Source: Chloroflexota bacterium (GTDB lineage: Bacteria > Chloroflexota > Dehalococcoidia > Lucifugimonadales > Lucifugimonadaceae). Taken from it: a stretch of DNA of 64,000 nt. Where the stretch lies: the NCBI GenBank assembly GCA_013204545.1, contig JABMNN010000061.1, forward strand, positions 1 to 64,000, given 5' to 3'. Made by a program: the position numbers and the translations under genes. Below the pieces are notes generated by a model. That model searched no databases, had not been told where the DNA came from, and was given only the letters and a program-made list of their open reading frames with translations. Within the stretch, counting starts at the first letter, position 1. Every line of letters starts with the position of its first letter. Below are positions 34,891 through 44,682 of the stretch, piece after piece.

Positions 34891-36387
34891 CTATTCCCGA
34901 CTAGGGCGTTCGTACACTGGTTCGCTCATGCGCGGTGAGTTTGGCCACGGTCGTACCCAGCTTTCGTATCCGAAGGTGGGATCTTGCGACATGTCGCCGT
35001 TCTGTGCCAATCGATCGTCCATTGAGCCTTCGACTGACGCCATCAACTCCTGCATTAGTTCGATCTCTAGTCGACGAACGATATCGGCAAATACAGGATT
35101 TTCGTACAGGTTGACCTGCTCCTGCGGATCGTTCAGCATGTCGAACAACAGCAATTCGCCCGTACGGTATTTGTGCAGTTTGTAACGACCGTCGAAGTTC
35201 ATCCAGCCGTCACTGAGAAGGCCAAAGATGTTGTCTCTGCCAGATTCTCCCGGCATCCCTTCACCCGGCATCGGTTGTGCGTCGTACCAACCGGGCTGTT
35301 CGATTCCTGCCCAGCTAAGCATGGTGGCGGTTACATCGCGTAGTTCAACTAAGCCCTCTTGAACCTGACCAGCTTCGATTCCGGGGCCCATTGCGATCAT
35401 CGGAACCCTGATGGCAGATTCGTAGAACGATGCTTTTCCGATTAGATTGTGATCACCGAGATAATCGCCGTGGTCGGAGGCAAGTACAACGTATGTGTTT
35501 TCGAGCAGACCTTTTTTACGAAGTGCGTCGAGGATTGCACCGACTTCGAAATCGATCTGCTGAACGAGTCCCGAGTAGTGCTTGCGAATAGTGTGTTTCG
35601 TTTCATCAGGGAATTCGGTGTAGTCGACTCCGTTCCACGGTCGCTTATTTCCGTCAACATTGCCTTTGCGGAGTTCAGGAGTGTGACCCGGAACTTCCGG
35701 AGCTGCCTCTGGAATTTTCGATTCGTCGATATCTTCGAGGAATCGTTCGTCGGGGTCATACGGACAGTGCGGTCCGGGGAATCCAACCATCATAGCGAAC
35801 GGCTGATCGGCTCCGTATTCGTTGATGAATTTTACGGCTTCGGAGCCAACAAACCGATCCCACGAGTACTCCCAAGGAATTGATTGAATCACAGCTCCTT
35901 TGTTCTCGTGGTAGCCGGGCATTTCGTTGCCGTGCAGTTTCTTCAGACCGTGTCGGCGCAAGTAGTGGAAATAATCGTCACGAACTTCGAGCCAACGCTT
36001 GTCTTCACAGATGACTCGGTATTGGAAACCACGGCGCTCGTCCCACGGATAGAAGTGCATCTTGCCGATACCGGCGGTGTAGTAGCCGTTTTCGCCAAGA
36101 ATCTCAGGCCAAGTACGTAGACCGGCGTCGCGCCAATCGGCGCGGAGGTTTTGGAGGTTACCTGTCACGCCGTTTCGTACAGCGTTCATTCCCGTGAGTA
36201 AAGCTGTACGGGCGGGAACACAAATTGGTGACGCCGAGAATGAATTCGTGTACCGCACACCGTTCTCGGCAATTGAATCGATGTTCGGTGTTTGCAGCCA
36301 GTCGGCACCGTTACATCCGGCAAAATCAGCTCGGAACTGATCGGGGAACAAGAAAACGATATTGGGTCGCTGTTGATCTGCGGACAA
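34891..36387 (-). CDS. Sulfatase (type I, formylglycine)
   Basis: A 498-residue alkaline-phosphatase-superfamily sulfatase. The N-terminal FLFPDQFRADFAGCNGAD supplies metal ligands, SPICVPARTALLTGM contains the CxPxR site (Cys56) that is converted to formylglycine, and VVLASDHGDYLGDHNL gives the remaining metal-binding Asp/His. No signal peptide is visible. Substrate unknown; marine bacteria use such enzymes on sulfated sugars and other sulfate esters. The TTG start follows GGAG. No formylglycine-generating enzyme is in the window. Confidence 0.9.
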   Translation of the reverse strand: MSADQQRPNIVFLFPDQFRADFAGCNGADWLQTPNIDSIAENGVRYTNSFSASPICVPARTALLTGMNAVRNGVTGNLQNLRADWRDAGLRTWPEILGENGYYTAGIGKMHFYPWDERRGFQYRVICEDKRWLEVRDDYFHYLRRHGLKKLHGNEMPGYHENKGAVIQSIPWEYSWDRFVGSEAVKFINEYGADQPFAMMVGFPGPHCPYDPDERFLEDIDESKIPEAAPEVPGHTPELRKGNVDGNKRPWNGVDYTEFPDETKHTIRKHYSGLVQQIDFEVGAILDALRKKGLLENTYVVLASDHGDYLGDHNLIGKASFYESAIRVPMIAMGPGIEAGQVQEGLVELRDVTATMLSWAGIEQPGWYDAQPMPGEGMPGESGRDNIFGLLSDGWMNFDGRYKLHKYRTGELLLFDMLNDPQEQVNLYENPVFADIVRRLEIELMQELMASVEGSMDDRLAQNGDMSQDPTFGYESWVRPWPNSPRMSEPVYERPSRE

Positions 36388-36520
36388 TTTTTTCTCCGTT
36401 ATACGGGCTGCGGTTTGGGCTGAACACGCTGTTGTTTAGAACCGCGCCAATGGGAATCACAACAATATGCCGGAAGACTAAGGGAGTATCTAGGAGGTAT
36501 CAATCCTGCCTAGCCTCATC

Positions 36521-37540
36521 ATGCGTAACCTTAACGCCGTGAATAAGCCGAACCGCAGTACGTTGCCAACTGAAGAAATTTTCGCTCGTCGAGTTCAGCT
36601 CGGGCAGTCCAAGATCAGTGTGAGCACGATCGGGACGGGAACATGGCAGTGGGGTGGTGCGTTTTATTGGGGGTACGGACGTTCGTATACCGATGAAGAT
36701 CTCGCTGGTGCGTTTTCTGCCAGTATTGAAAACGGAATCAACTGGTTCGACACCGCTGAAATCTATGGGCGGGGTCGTTCGGAACGTATCGTTGGGCAGA
36801 TGGTCAGTGGTTCAAATCGAATTGAAGCAATTGCCGAATCAGAAGCAAAACCGGTCGTAGCGACGAAATTCTTCCCTTACCCGTGGCGGGTACATCGTCC
36901 GTCGCTTCGTCGAGCGCTCAAAGCGAGTTTGAGTCGACTCAATACTGAGTCGATCGATCTGTACCAAATCCACTTTCCGTTTCGTCCTCGAAGCTTTGAG
37001 TACTGGGTTGATGCCCTCGCTGACGCATCACAGGATGGATTGGTCAAAGCTGTAGGGGTGTCTAATTTTTCGGCGGAGCAAACAAAGCGCGCTCACGAAT
37101 TGCTCGACCGACGGGGTGTAGTTTTGGCAGCAAATCAGGTCGGTTACAGTTTGCTAAATCGCAAAATTGAATCGAATGGTGTGCTGGACACATGCAGAGA
37201 ACTTGGTGTTTCAGTGATCTCGTATGGCCCACTTTCAGAGGGGCTGCTCACTGGGAAGTATCGCACCGACAATCCACCGCCATTCATGCGCAAATGGCGA
37301 TGGGCAAGGAAGCGTCTAAAAATGTTGCCGCCGTTGATTTCGCTGATGACCGATATCGCTAGCGATCACGATGCCTCAGCATCTCAGGTAGCCCTCAATT
37401 GGTTGATCACAAGAAACACGCTGCCAATACCCGGTGCTAAATCTGCAATGCAGGCGACCGACAACGCATCGACGATGACGTGGAAGCTAGGAACTGACGA
37501 GTTTGATGCACTGAATGAAGCGACCAAGCGTTATTTGTAG
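36521..37540 (+). CDS. Aldo/keto reductase
   Basis: A 339-residue NAD(P)H-dependent oxidoreductase. The TIM-barrel AKR motifs are present: GTGTWQWGG, WFDTAEIYGRGRSERIVG with the catalytic Tyr, VVATKFFPY with the Lys, SIDLYQIHFPFRP with the His, GVSNFSAEQ, and LPIPGAKSAMQATDNA for cofactor phosphate binding. Substrate unknown. A strong AGGAGGT lies 22 nt before the ATG, which is further away than usual. Confidence 0.9.
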   Translation: MRNLNAVNKPNRSTLPTEEIFARRVQLGQSKISVSTIGTGTWQWGGAFYWGYGRSYTDEDLAGAFSASIENGINWFDTAEIYGRGRSERIVGQMVSGSNRIEAIAESEAKPVVATKFFPYPWRVHRPSLRRALKASLSRLNTESIDLYQIHFPFRPRSFEYWVDALADASQDGLVKAVGVSNFSAEQTKRAHELLDRRGVVLAANQVGYSLLNRKIESNGVLDTCRELGVSVISYGPLSEGLLTGKYRTDNPPPFMRKWRWARKRLKMLPPLISLMTDIASDHDASASQVALNWLITRNTLPIPGAKSAMQATDNASTMTWKLGTDEFDALNEATKRYL

Positions 37541-37591
37541 TGCGCCTAGAACGCTCTAGCTGCCAGAGTCGGAGTCGGAGTCGGATTTCGG

Positions 37592-38158
37592 TTACGGCTG
37601 CGAATTAGTTGAATCTGCTTCACTGGTGGTGATGGCAGCTGAGAGTTTTTCGCTCAGTGTTTCGGGATCGTTTGAAGCGATAAACCAAGTGTTGACCTTG
37701 TCATCACTGTCAGAATCGTTCAGTCGGATATCGACTTCGATTCCAGATCTAACACCCAATACGCTCCACATTTTGGCGATGCTCTGCATATCTGGTCTCG
37801 CCTGAGCAGCAGCACGAGTCATTCTGGATTTAGGCTCCGCCACTCGAACGGCTACGATATCAGTCAATGTGACTACACCCGATTTCATTCCAAGACGAAC
37901 ATCGAAGATGTCACTTGAAATACGCAAAGTCATCATCAGGTAGTTCAACATCACGAACACAGTCAGCAGCGTACTAAGACTGAATGCCAAGTAGAAAGCA
38001 ACTGCTCCGCCGCCAGTAACGACCGGATCGCTGATAAGGCCTTTCACAGCTACACCGGTTAATGCCCCTGCTGTAACGCCGAGCATTAGACCCAAAAATC
38101 CGAACACTCTGCCGGATGCTTTCACTTGTTGGAAATAATTCTGTTTTTGATCAGCCAT
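37592..38158 (-). CDS. Membrane protein of unknown function
   Basis: A 188-residue protein with two N-terminal membrane helices (FGFLGLMLGVTAGALTGVAV, AFYLAFSLSTLLTVFVMLNYL) and a cytoplasmic beta-rich region (LRISSDIFDVRLGMKSGVV, IAVRVAEPKSR) that looks like a bacterial PH-like domain. I do not recognise a named family. It is convergent with the aldo/keto reductase gene and divergent from the sensor kinase gene. Confidence 0.65.
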   Translation of the reverse strand: MADQKQNYFQQVKASGRVFGFLGLMLGVTAGALTGVAVKGLISDPVVTGGGAVAFYLAFSLSTLLTVFVMLNYLMMTLRISSDIFDVRLGMKSGVVTLTDIVAVRVAEPKSRMTRAAAQARPDMQSIAKMWSVLGVRSGIEVDIRLNDSDSDDKVNTWFIASNDPETLSEKLSAAITTSEADSTNSQP

Positions 38159-38367
38159 GCTACCAACTATTTAATCATGGTTTCACTGGCTAAGTCATGA
38201 CTCAAAACAAATTACCGATAGCAAACCGATACCAGTTCCTTACCATTTTCGATCATTCGTTATTTTGGAGCGATTGGATCGGCTGGTATTCTGACACTCT
38301 GGAAACCGTGAACGGGGAAGTGATTTTTACATGGTGATGTGGGCGGGTAATGCAGCGGTGAGGACAA

Positions 38368-41300
38368 ATGTCGACAGTTTGTGGCAAATATTTAGACGAA
38401 GCTCTGGATGGGCAATTAAAGCCGTCCAGAGCCTGGTCTAGAGTCTCTCCCGATGATGTCGCTGTTCTCAAACAATACGCGATAGTGGGGTTATTAGTTG
38501 CGAGCGAGATTGCAGAGACAATTCTCGACCATACCTCGCATTACGATACCCGTATTGAAAACGTACAAAGCTCGACGGATGTTTCTCGGCTTAAAGTTCA
38601 GTACTCTGCATACTTCACCCGAGTGTTTACAGGTGAGAAATTCGTTCACGACCCAAGCAATTCAGATTTCGTATCTGGGCTAAAAATCGATCTATATCTT
38701 GAGTCGATACCGAAAACCATCGAGAAATTCGAATCTCTGGTACTCGCTCATCAATCTGTCTCTCCAGTGGATACATATAAGTTGGTCGGCGCCCTATCGA
38801 AAAAACTGTGGGCAGACGCAATAGATGCATATTACAGTTCTCGGTTGATCGAACGCGATACGGTCAAGCCCATCGAAATCAACTTGGCGGATCAGACAGC
38901 CATCTTTGAGATGGCTATTGCGATTAGCTCAAGCAATTCAATCGACAGTGGGTTTGCCACATTCAGCCGTTCTCTTCAGAATTTTTTTGGCGCTGAGCGA
39001 TCTGTCGTCTCGGTATTCAGGCCGGGAACGTGGACTATTACCGACAATTACATGTTCGATTTAGAAAATGGACATGTCCACGCGACAAACTTGTCATTAG
39101 TTGTGCCAGAAAACCTCGCTTCCTATCTGAATACACGATCAGCGAGACATCTCGATCGAAACATATTCGAAAAATATGCTGACCAATTTCCTCCGTTTGC
39201 CGGGCGCGTCGCAACACAATCAGGTTCAGCAATCACGATTATTATCTGGCGTGGGGATGTGGCAGCCGGGGCATTGACCTTATTTGGATCCGATACCAAC
39301 ATTTTCAGCGATGGTGAGATTCAGCAACTCGAAAGTGTCGCAACACACGTTTCGGGTGCTATCGGGCATTTGTTAACCAATCGTGAGCTAGAAGCCGGAT
39401 TAGCTCGAGAATCGATCTTGTCCGAAATTGGGCAGATTGTCGGTTCTGCGATGGATATCGGCTCCGTTTTCTCAGAAGTCGTTTCCGTGCTGAAACGGCT
39501 GTTTGAGTTCGACGAGGGCGTAATCACCTATGCCGACATTGAAGCAGGGACTTACTCACTTCTCTTTCACGAATCAGATCGGAAGGTGGCGAACGTTGAT
39601 GATTATCGGTTTCAGCTCAAGAACTCCCACACCGCTATGGTCATGGCTTCGCAAGAACCAGTTGTCGTCAGAGTAGCACCAGACGGAGAAGAAAAAGAAG
39701 GTACTCTGACCATTGTAGATGCCGAACCACGAGGGATTAGATCGGCATGTGGAGTAGCCCTAATTTCAGATGGTGTCCCATTTGGTGGAATCCATTTTCG
39801 GTCATCGTCAAATAGCGCATTCGATTCTATTTCCAAGGAGTTGTTCCTACAGATTTCCGCTCAAGTTTCTGGAGCAATCGCATATCACCAGGTGAATGAT
39901 CGGCTCAGCACTGAGCTACGAGAGCAATCGACGCTATCCCTTATAAGCAGAATTCTGGGACCGGAGTTAGACCTCGCAACTGCTTTCAGTGAAGTTGCAC
40001 AAATTCTCCAGAAGCTAATCCCGTTCAACTCTATGTTTGCAAGTTACATGAACTCAGAAGTGGGAACTTTAACTTATCTGTATCGGATAGTGAACGGAAG
40101 AACGGACTCACAAATCGGCGTTGCGATTCCACTGATTGGTTCGACAGCTGAAGTAGCGATTGATAGTCAAAAACCTCAGCGCATTAGTGTCGGAACAGAC
40201 GGAAGCTGGGGCGGTGGCAGACTCCTCAAACGATCCGCAGAACGTGGGGAGAGATCAGTACTCGTGGTGCCATTGATCTCCGAAGGCAAGGTCTTAGGAG
40301 TTCTTCATTTTCACTCAGGGCAGGAAAACGCCTACGACGACCTTGGTGATGATTTCGTTGAACTTTTAGCAAGTCATCTTGCAGGCACAATCGCCTATCA
40401 GAAGATAAATGATCAACTAAAAATCGAAGTGCGTGAACAATCGTTGCTTGCACAGATAGGACAAATTTTTAGCGCCAGCAGCGACATTCATTCAAATTTC
40501 GATGAGTTCGCTGAAACGCTGAGATCAATGATTGAGTTCGACACAGTATTCGTAAACTCGATCAATCACGATACTGGCGAGATAACGGATCGATTCGTAT
40601 CTGGCGCTCTACTTGACGGAACGAAGCCAGGGATCGTCGGATCACTTGCGGGCACATTGACCGAGAGAACGATTGAAAATGCCCTCCCCACCAGAAGTGA
40701 TACCACTTACACGCGTATTCACGATTTTGGCTTTCTATCTGGCATCGCCATTCCAATTGTAGATAAAGGTAGTGTGATCGGAACGTTGCAACTTCGATCA
40801 AAACTTGAAAATGCATTCCCTTCTTATTTGGACAGATTTTTGACGCTCGTTGCCGACCAGATTTCGGGAGCAATAGCGCGCACAGAACTCACCGAAAACG
40901 AGACGTTCCTCACTGAAGAACGAAATCGATCAGAACGTTTAGGGCACCAGAACGAACAGCTCGTGCAGACCCAACAAATACGCGACCAGTTCCTCGGAAT
41001 GGTGTCTCACGAACTCAGAACTCCGCTTACTAGTATTTCTGCGTTTACCGACATCCTCGGCCGTAACAAAGAGGAGACTCTTACTGATCGCCAATTACAA
41101 CACCTTGCTGCTGTAGCTCGAAATGCGAACCAACTTACAGGGTTAATTGATGACCTCATTCTCATGTCGAAAATGGAATCGGATCAGTTTGAATTAACAA
41201 AGAATCATTCGAATATTGTTGAGTTGGTTCGGGAAGTGTGTGAGTCAATGACTCCGGTTGTATGGCACCGTAATCAAAAGCTCGACATACAAACAAAAAA

Positions 41301-41685
41301 TCACGATTTCAACTTAGATATCGACAGCGCCAGGATGACTCAGGTGCTTAATAATCTAATATCTAATGCCAGTAAGTTCTCGCCAAAGGATTCAACTATT
41401 TCTGTCAGAATCGAAAAGACCGAGATCAATGTTCAAATCGAAATTTCCGACGAAGGTCCAGGGATAGATCAGTCCGATATAGAATCTGTGTTTAATCCGT
41501 TCTACCGTTCAGAAAATGAGATTGCAAAGTTGGTTCCCGGTACTGGGTTAGGCCTCTATGTTGCTCGAATGATCGTAACGCAGCATGGAGGTGAGATAGC
41601 GGTCGTACCTGACGCTCCCGTTGGCATGACGATTCGGATACTGCTACCAACTGGTGCGCACTTACGTTCGGCTGTTGCCCACTAA
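38368..41685 (+). CDS. Multi-GAF sensor histidine kinase
   Basis: An 1105-residue, apparently soluble kinase. Residues 1 to about 170 form a helical domain I cannot name (possibly a divergent sensor-globin type). About four GAF repeats follow, joined by helices with related starts (SILSEIGQIVGSAMDIGSVF, TLSLISRILGPELDLATAF, SLLAQIGQIFSASSDIHSNF). The HisKA box MVSHELRTPLTSISAF has its His near residue 880, and the ATPase domain has NNLISNASKFSP, ISDEGPGIDQSD and GTGLGLYVARMIV. GAGG precedes the ATG. No response regulator is adjacent, so its partner is elsewhere. Confidence 0.88.
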   Translation: MSTVCGKYLDEALDGQLKPSRAWSRVSPDDVAVLKQYAIVGLLVASEIAETILDHTSHYDTRIENVQSSTDVSRLKVQYSAYFTRVFTGEKFVHDPSNSDFVSGLKIDLYLESIPKTIEKFESLVLAHQSVSPVDTYKLVGALSKKLWADAIDAYYSSRLIERDTVKPIEINLADQTAIFEMAIAISSSNSIDSGFATFSRSLQNFFGAERSVVSVFRPGTWTITDNYMFDLENGHVHATNLSLVVPENLASYLNTRSARHLDRNIFEKYADQFPPFAGRVATQSGSAITIIIWRGDVAAGALTLFGSDTNIFSDGEIQQLESVATHVSGAIGHLLTNRELEAGLARESILSEIGQIVGSAMDIGSVFSEVVSVLKRLFEFDEGVITYADIEAGTYSLLFHESDRKVANVDDYRFQLKNSHTAMVMASQEPVVVRVAPDGEEKEGTLTIVDAEPRGIRSACGVALISDGVPFGGIHFRSSSNSAFDSISKELFLQISAQVSGAIAYHQVNDRLSTELREQSTLSLISRILGPELDLATAFSEVAQILQKLIPFNSMFASYMNSEVGTLTYLYRIVNGRTDSQIGVAIPLIGSTAEVAIDSQKPQRISVGTDGSWGGGRLLKRSAERGERSVLVVPLISEGKVLGVLHFHSGQENAYDDLGDDFVELLASHLAGTIAYQKINDQLKIEVREQSLLAQIGQIFSASSDIHSNFDEFAETLRSMIEFDTVFVNSINHDTGEITDRFVSGALLDGTKPGIVGSLAGTLTERTIENALPTRSDTTYTRIHDFGFLSGIAIPIVDKGSVIGTLQLRSKLENAFPSYLDRFLTLVADQISGAIARTELTENETFLTEERNRSERLGHQNEQLVQTQQIRDQFLGMVSHELRTPLTSISAFTDILGRNKEETLTDRQLQHLAAVARNANQLTGLIDDLILMSKMESDQFELTKNHSNIVELVREVCESMTPVVWHRNQKLDIQTKNHDFNLDIDSARMTQVLNNLISNASKFSPKDSTISVRIEKTEINVQIEISDEGPGIDQSDIESVFNPFYRSENEIAKLVPGTGLGLYVARMIVTQHGGEIAVVPDAPVGMTIRILLPTGAHLRSAVAH

Positions 41686-41716
41686 ACAGTTGTCGATCAT
41701 ATGCACACTCGGGTAA

Positions 41717-43454
41717 CTACCTCGGAATAACTGGTAGTACTAGATGAGAGTTTCGTTCTGCTGAATGGAAAATCGTTTGGTGTGCTACCCGCAATTCTGC
41801 GTCGGACCAGTAGTCCTTGCCAGTGTTGTGGTTCCTATCGAAGTTAGGAAAGTCTGAACTCGATACGTACAAACGCAATTTTTGACCCGGTTTGAACAAA
41901 CACCCGATCGGATTCAACTTGATCGTGTATTCGGAAACTTCGCCCGGTTCAAGCAGAGCCGGATTTTCGAAGCCATTCCGGTGCTGAGCACGCATGATTC
42001 CGTATGTCAGGTTCACGGCAAGACCGTCTTCATAGACAACCGCAAGCTTGGCTGTCCAATCGGTATCTAGTCCGTCCGTTTTCGCCCAAAGTTTTAACGA
42101 AACCGGCCCGGTGACTTCGAGTTCGGAATCGAAAACTGGGAAGTCGTATACGAGTACATCTTGGCGGTGATCGTGCGGGGATTGATCGACGGGAGCAGCC
42201 TGCGAATCAGCCCGCATCAGGCTCATCACCGGATCGCGAGGATCGTATTTGTACTCGTCTTGTTCGCTCTCATCGACTGAAGGTGATTTTAGCGATAGTG
42301 ATCCATCGCCACTGACGGTGTTAGCACTTCCCTGAGAATGAAGATAAAAGTTCGTGTAGTTCGTTCGTGCAAGTGGCCATTCGTTCTCGCCACGCCATTT
42401 ATCTTCGCCGAGAACCCACATTTGAACTTGGGCTTCATCAGCCATTCCGTTATCGAAGCTTTTTATATCGAAGTCGTACCAACGAGCGATCAGATCGGCA
42501 TACGTCGTTGCGGCATCTGGACCGTAATCAATGGGGCCGATTTTACCGGTGTACTGGGTGGCATCATGCCCCCAAGGGCCGATGATAAGTCGATGTTTGT
42601 CGCGTAGTTCGTCGGGTCCGTTCTTCGTGATTCCTTCGAAGTTATCGACAGTTCCGATTAGTCGATCCCACCAGCCGGTAATTTGATAAATCGGGGTTTG
42701 GATTTTTGGGTGAATATCTCCAAAATGTTGGAATTCGCCGTTTTGTTCTCGGTAGTATTTCTGCAATTGCGGGTCAAGTTCTGAAAAAACTTGACTTGGA
42801 ATCTCGCCTAATGGCAACCACCACATGTATTTACCGCGCTCAACTTCGTTCCACCGCTTTGAAGCTTCATCAGGCGTTACTGCGCCATCGGTAAGTTCCG
42901 CACGACGTCGCATATCGGCGGCCATCATGTAGGTCCAGTCGAGCCTGCGACCGGTTTCAAAAATACCAAAATTAATGTCGAGGATATTCTGAGACATGCC
43001 ACTGGCGAGAGCTGAGGTTAGACTCGGCGGCTGTGAATCGAGCATCATCCAAATTGCCCAACTGGCGTTCGAGTGTCCCCATGTGCCGACACGTCCATCG
43101 CTCCATTCGAGCTTTGCAGCCCATTCGATGGTGTCGTAGCCAAGGAGTATCGTGCGTTTCAGTACGCTCTCGCCACATCCACTCGTAGTCACCGTCGGAT
43201 GCATAGCGACCACGGAAATCCTGCATCACAACGCAGTAGCCACGGGCAGCGAGATTGATAGCCGTTTCAACGTATCGGGGAGTCAACTTCTGGTAAGGCG
43301 TGCGGCATACGAGGGCTGGGTATTTGAAAGCGTCGACAGGATGATATACATCCGCACGCAAAACAACGCCATCACGCGTTGTCAGCTCCATGTTGCTTTC
43401 GACAACGACTTTTAGGGGCGCAGCATTCGGATATTGTTTGTCATGTTTGGTCAT
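41717..43454 (-). pseudogene. CocE/NonD (X-Pro dipeptidyl-peptidase) family hydrolase, frameshifted
   Basis: Two overlapping ORFs make one hydrolase. The N-terminal part (43454 down to about 43142) reads LTTRDGVVLRADVYHP and GYCVVMQDFRGRYASDGDYE. The C-terminal part (from about 43141 to 41717) reads GYDTIEWAAKLEWSDGRVGTWGHS with the probable nucleophile Ser, then the catalytic core and the jelly-roll domain. Dropping one T from CCTTGG (minus strand, about 43142) joins them as THDTPGYDTIEW. The total would be about 578 residues, normal for the family. This is a single-base assembly error or a recently broken gene. Confidence 0.8.
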
Positions 43455-43584
43455 GGGATTATTCGCTAATATGCTGCAGCACGTTTATTCATCATCTTGG
43501 AAGTAATTCAAAAACAGATCGATAGTCAGTGCGGCGTTAAGGCTCTCGAATGAGGTAGCCAGCACCGCTCTTACCGTTCAGATC

Positions 43585-44478
43585 TTAATCTGCAGGCCAC
43601 GGAACCTTCATCATCTCTTCGCCCCAGATAAGTTCTCCGTTCCAAGCTTGCTTGGCCTCGACTTCACGTGGTCCTTTCATTTCAGCGGTCGTGAGACGTG
43701 CTCCGATGTGAACCATCACGAGTTGTTTTACTCCGGCTTCGGCAGCAGTCTCAGCAGCTCCTAGTACCGACGACGAAGCATCAGCGTGAGGATTGCCGTC
43801 CATGCGATCGTGAGTCTCCCAGCACATCATCATCAATACGTCCGCACCTCGTGCGAGATCGGTAACGGTATCGCATGGAGACGTGTCGCCAGTAAGGACA
43901 ACGGAGCCGTCGGGGGTGTCTATTCGGTAAGCCAGAGAGTCTAAATACGGTTGCACGTGATCGGCAGTGGCTGCGGTAACTTCCCAGTTTGACCCTGACT
44001 TGATTAGGCCGGGGCCCATGTTGTGCGGATCGACATCTGGCTTGCTACGTGGAAGTTCTCCTCCTCGATCCTGAAACGTAATTTGCGAAGCTGGGTGGTG
44101 AATACGGGCTTTCCAATCGTGTGCGAACAGACCCGTGTCTTCATCAAGAATTCCGTTCGTGAACTCTTCAGTAAGTTTCGGGCCGTAGACGTTGAGCGTC
44201 TTGTCACGCGGAATCATTTGATCCCAACGAGTGAGGATGAACGTTGGAAAATCGGCATCATGATCGAAGTGGTGATGGGTGAAGAACACATCGTCGATTT
44301 CGGTAGTTTTAATACCAGCTCTGGCCAATTTCCAAGTCGTTGCGGGACCGCAGTCGAAAAGCAATTTTTCATCGCCGACCTGCACTACATATGAAGAACC
44401 AAATCGATCAGGGAGCGGTGTTGGTGTTCCACAACCAATGATTGTAACTTCGGGTGTTAACGGCTTCTTTGCGCCCAT
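43585..44478 (-). CDS. MBL-fold metallo-hydrolase (ribonuclease Z-like)
   Basis: A 297-residue metallo-beta-lactamase fold protein. The metal site is FFTHHHFDHDADFP, with further ligands in SVVLTGDTSPCD and MVHIGARLT. The N-terminal VTIIGCGTPTPLPDRFGSSYVV resembles RNase Z/arylsulfatase-type members. It could be tRNase Z or a small-molecule hydrolase; the surrounding catabolic genes make the latter plausible. GGAG precedes the ATG. Confidence 0.87.
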   Translation of the reverse strand: MGAKKPLTPEVTIIGCGTPTPLPDRFGSSYVVQVGDEKLLFDCGPATTWKLARAGIKTTEIDDVFFTHHHFDHDADFPTFILTRWDQMIPRDKTLNVYGPKLTEEFTNGILDEDTGLFAHDWKARIHHPASQITFQDRGGELPRSKPDVDPHNMGPGLIKSGSNWEVTAATADHVQPYLDSLAYRIDTPDGSVVLTGDTSPCDTVTDLARGADVLMMMCWETHDRMDGNPHADASSSVLGAAETAAEAGVKQLVMVHIGARLTTAEMKGPREVEAKQAWNGELIWGEEMMKVPWPAD

Positions 44479-44682
44479 GCTTACTCCACTTGATTCGTGA
44501 TCAGATTAGTTCACGCCGCAGAGTACAGGATGTATCGGAACTTGATCGGTTATTCTTGCGAATATAAAAGACCTCCAGATACCAATCGTGTTGTGAAATC
44601 CGCTCAATCGATCTACAAGGACGCAGTTTTTTTCTTTCGTGGGGGATGATGAATGCGAGCAGTGCGGAGGTTGGGGAGGTTA

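Noticed and set aside
37563-37585. Short tandem repeat of GAGTCG
   Set aside because: Only about three copies; too short to mean more than a slipped repeat in an intergenic gap.
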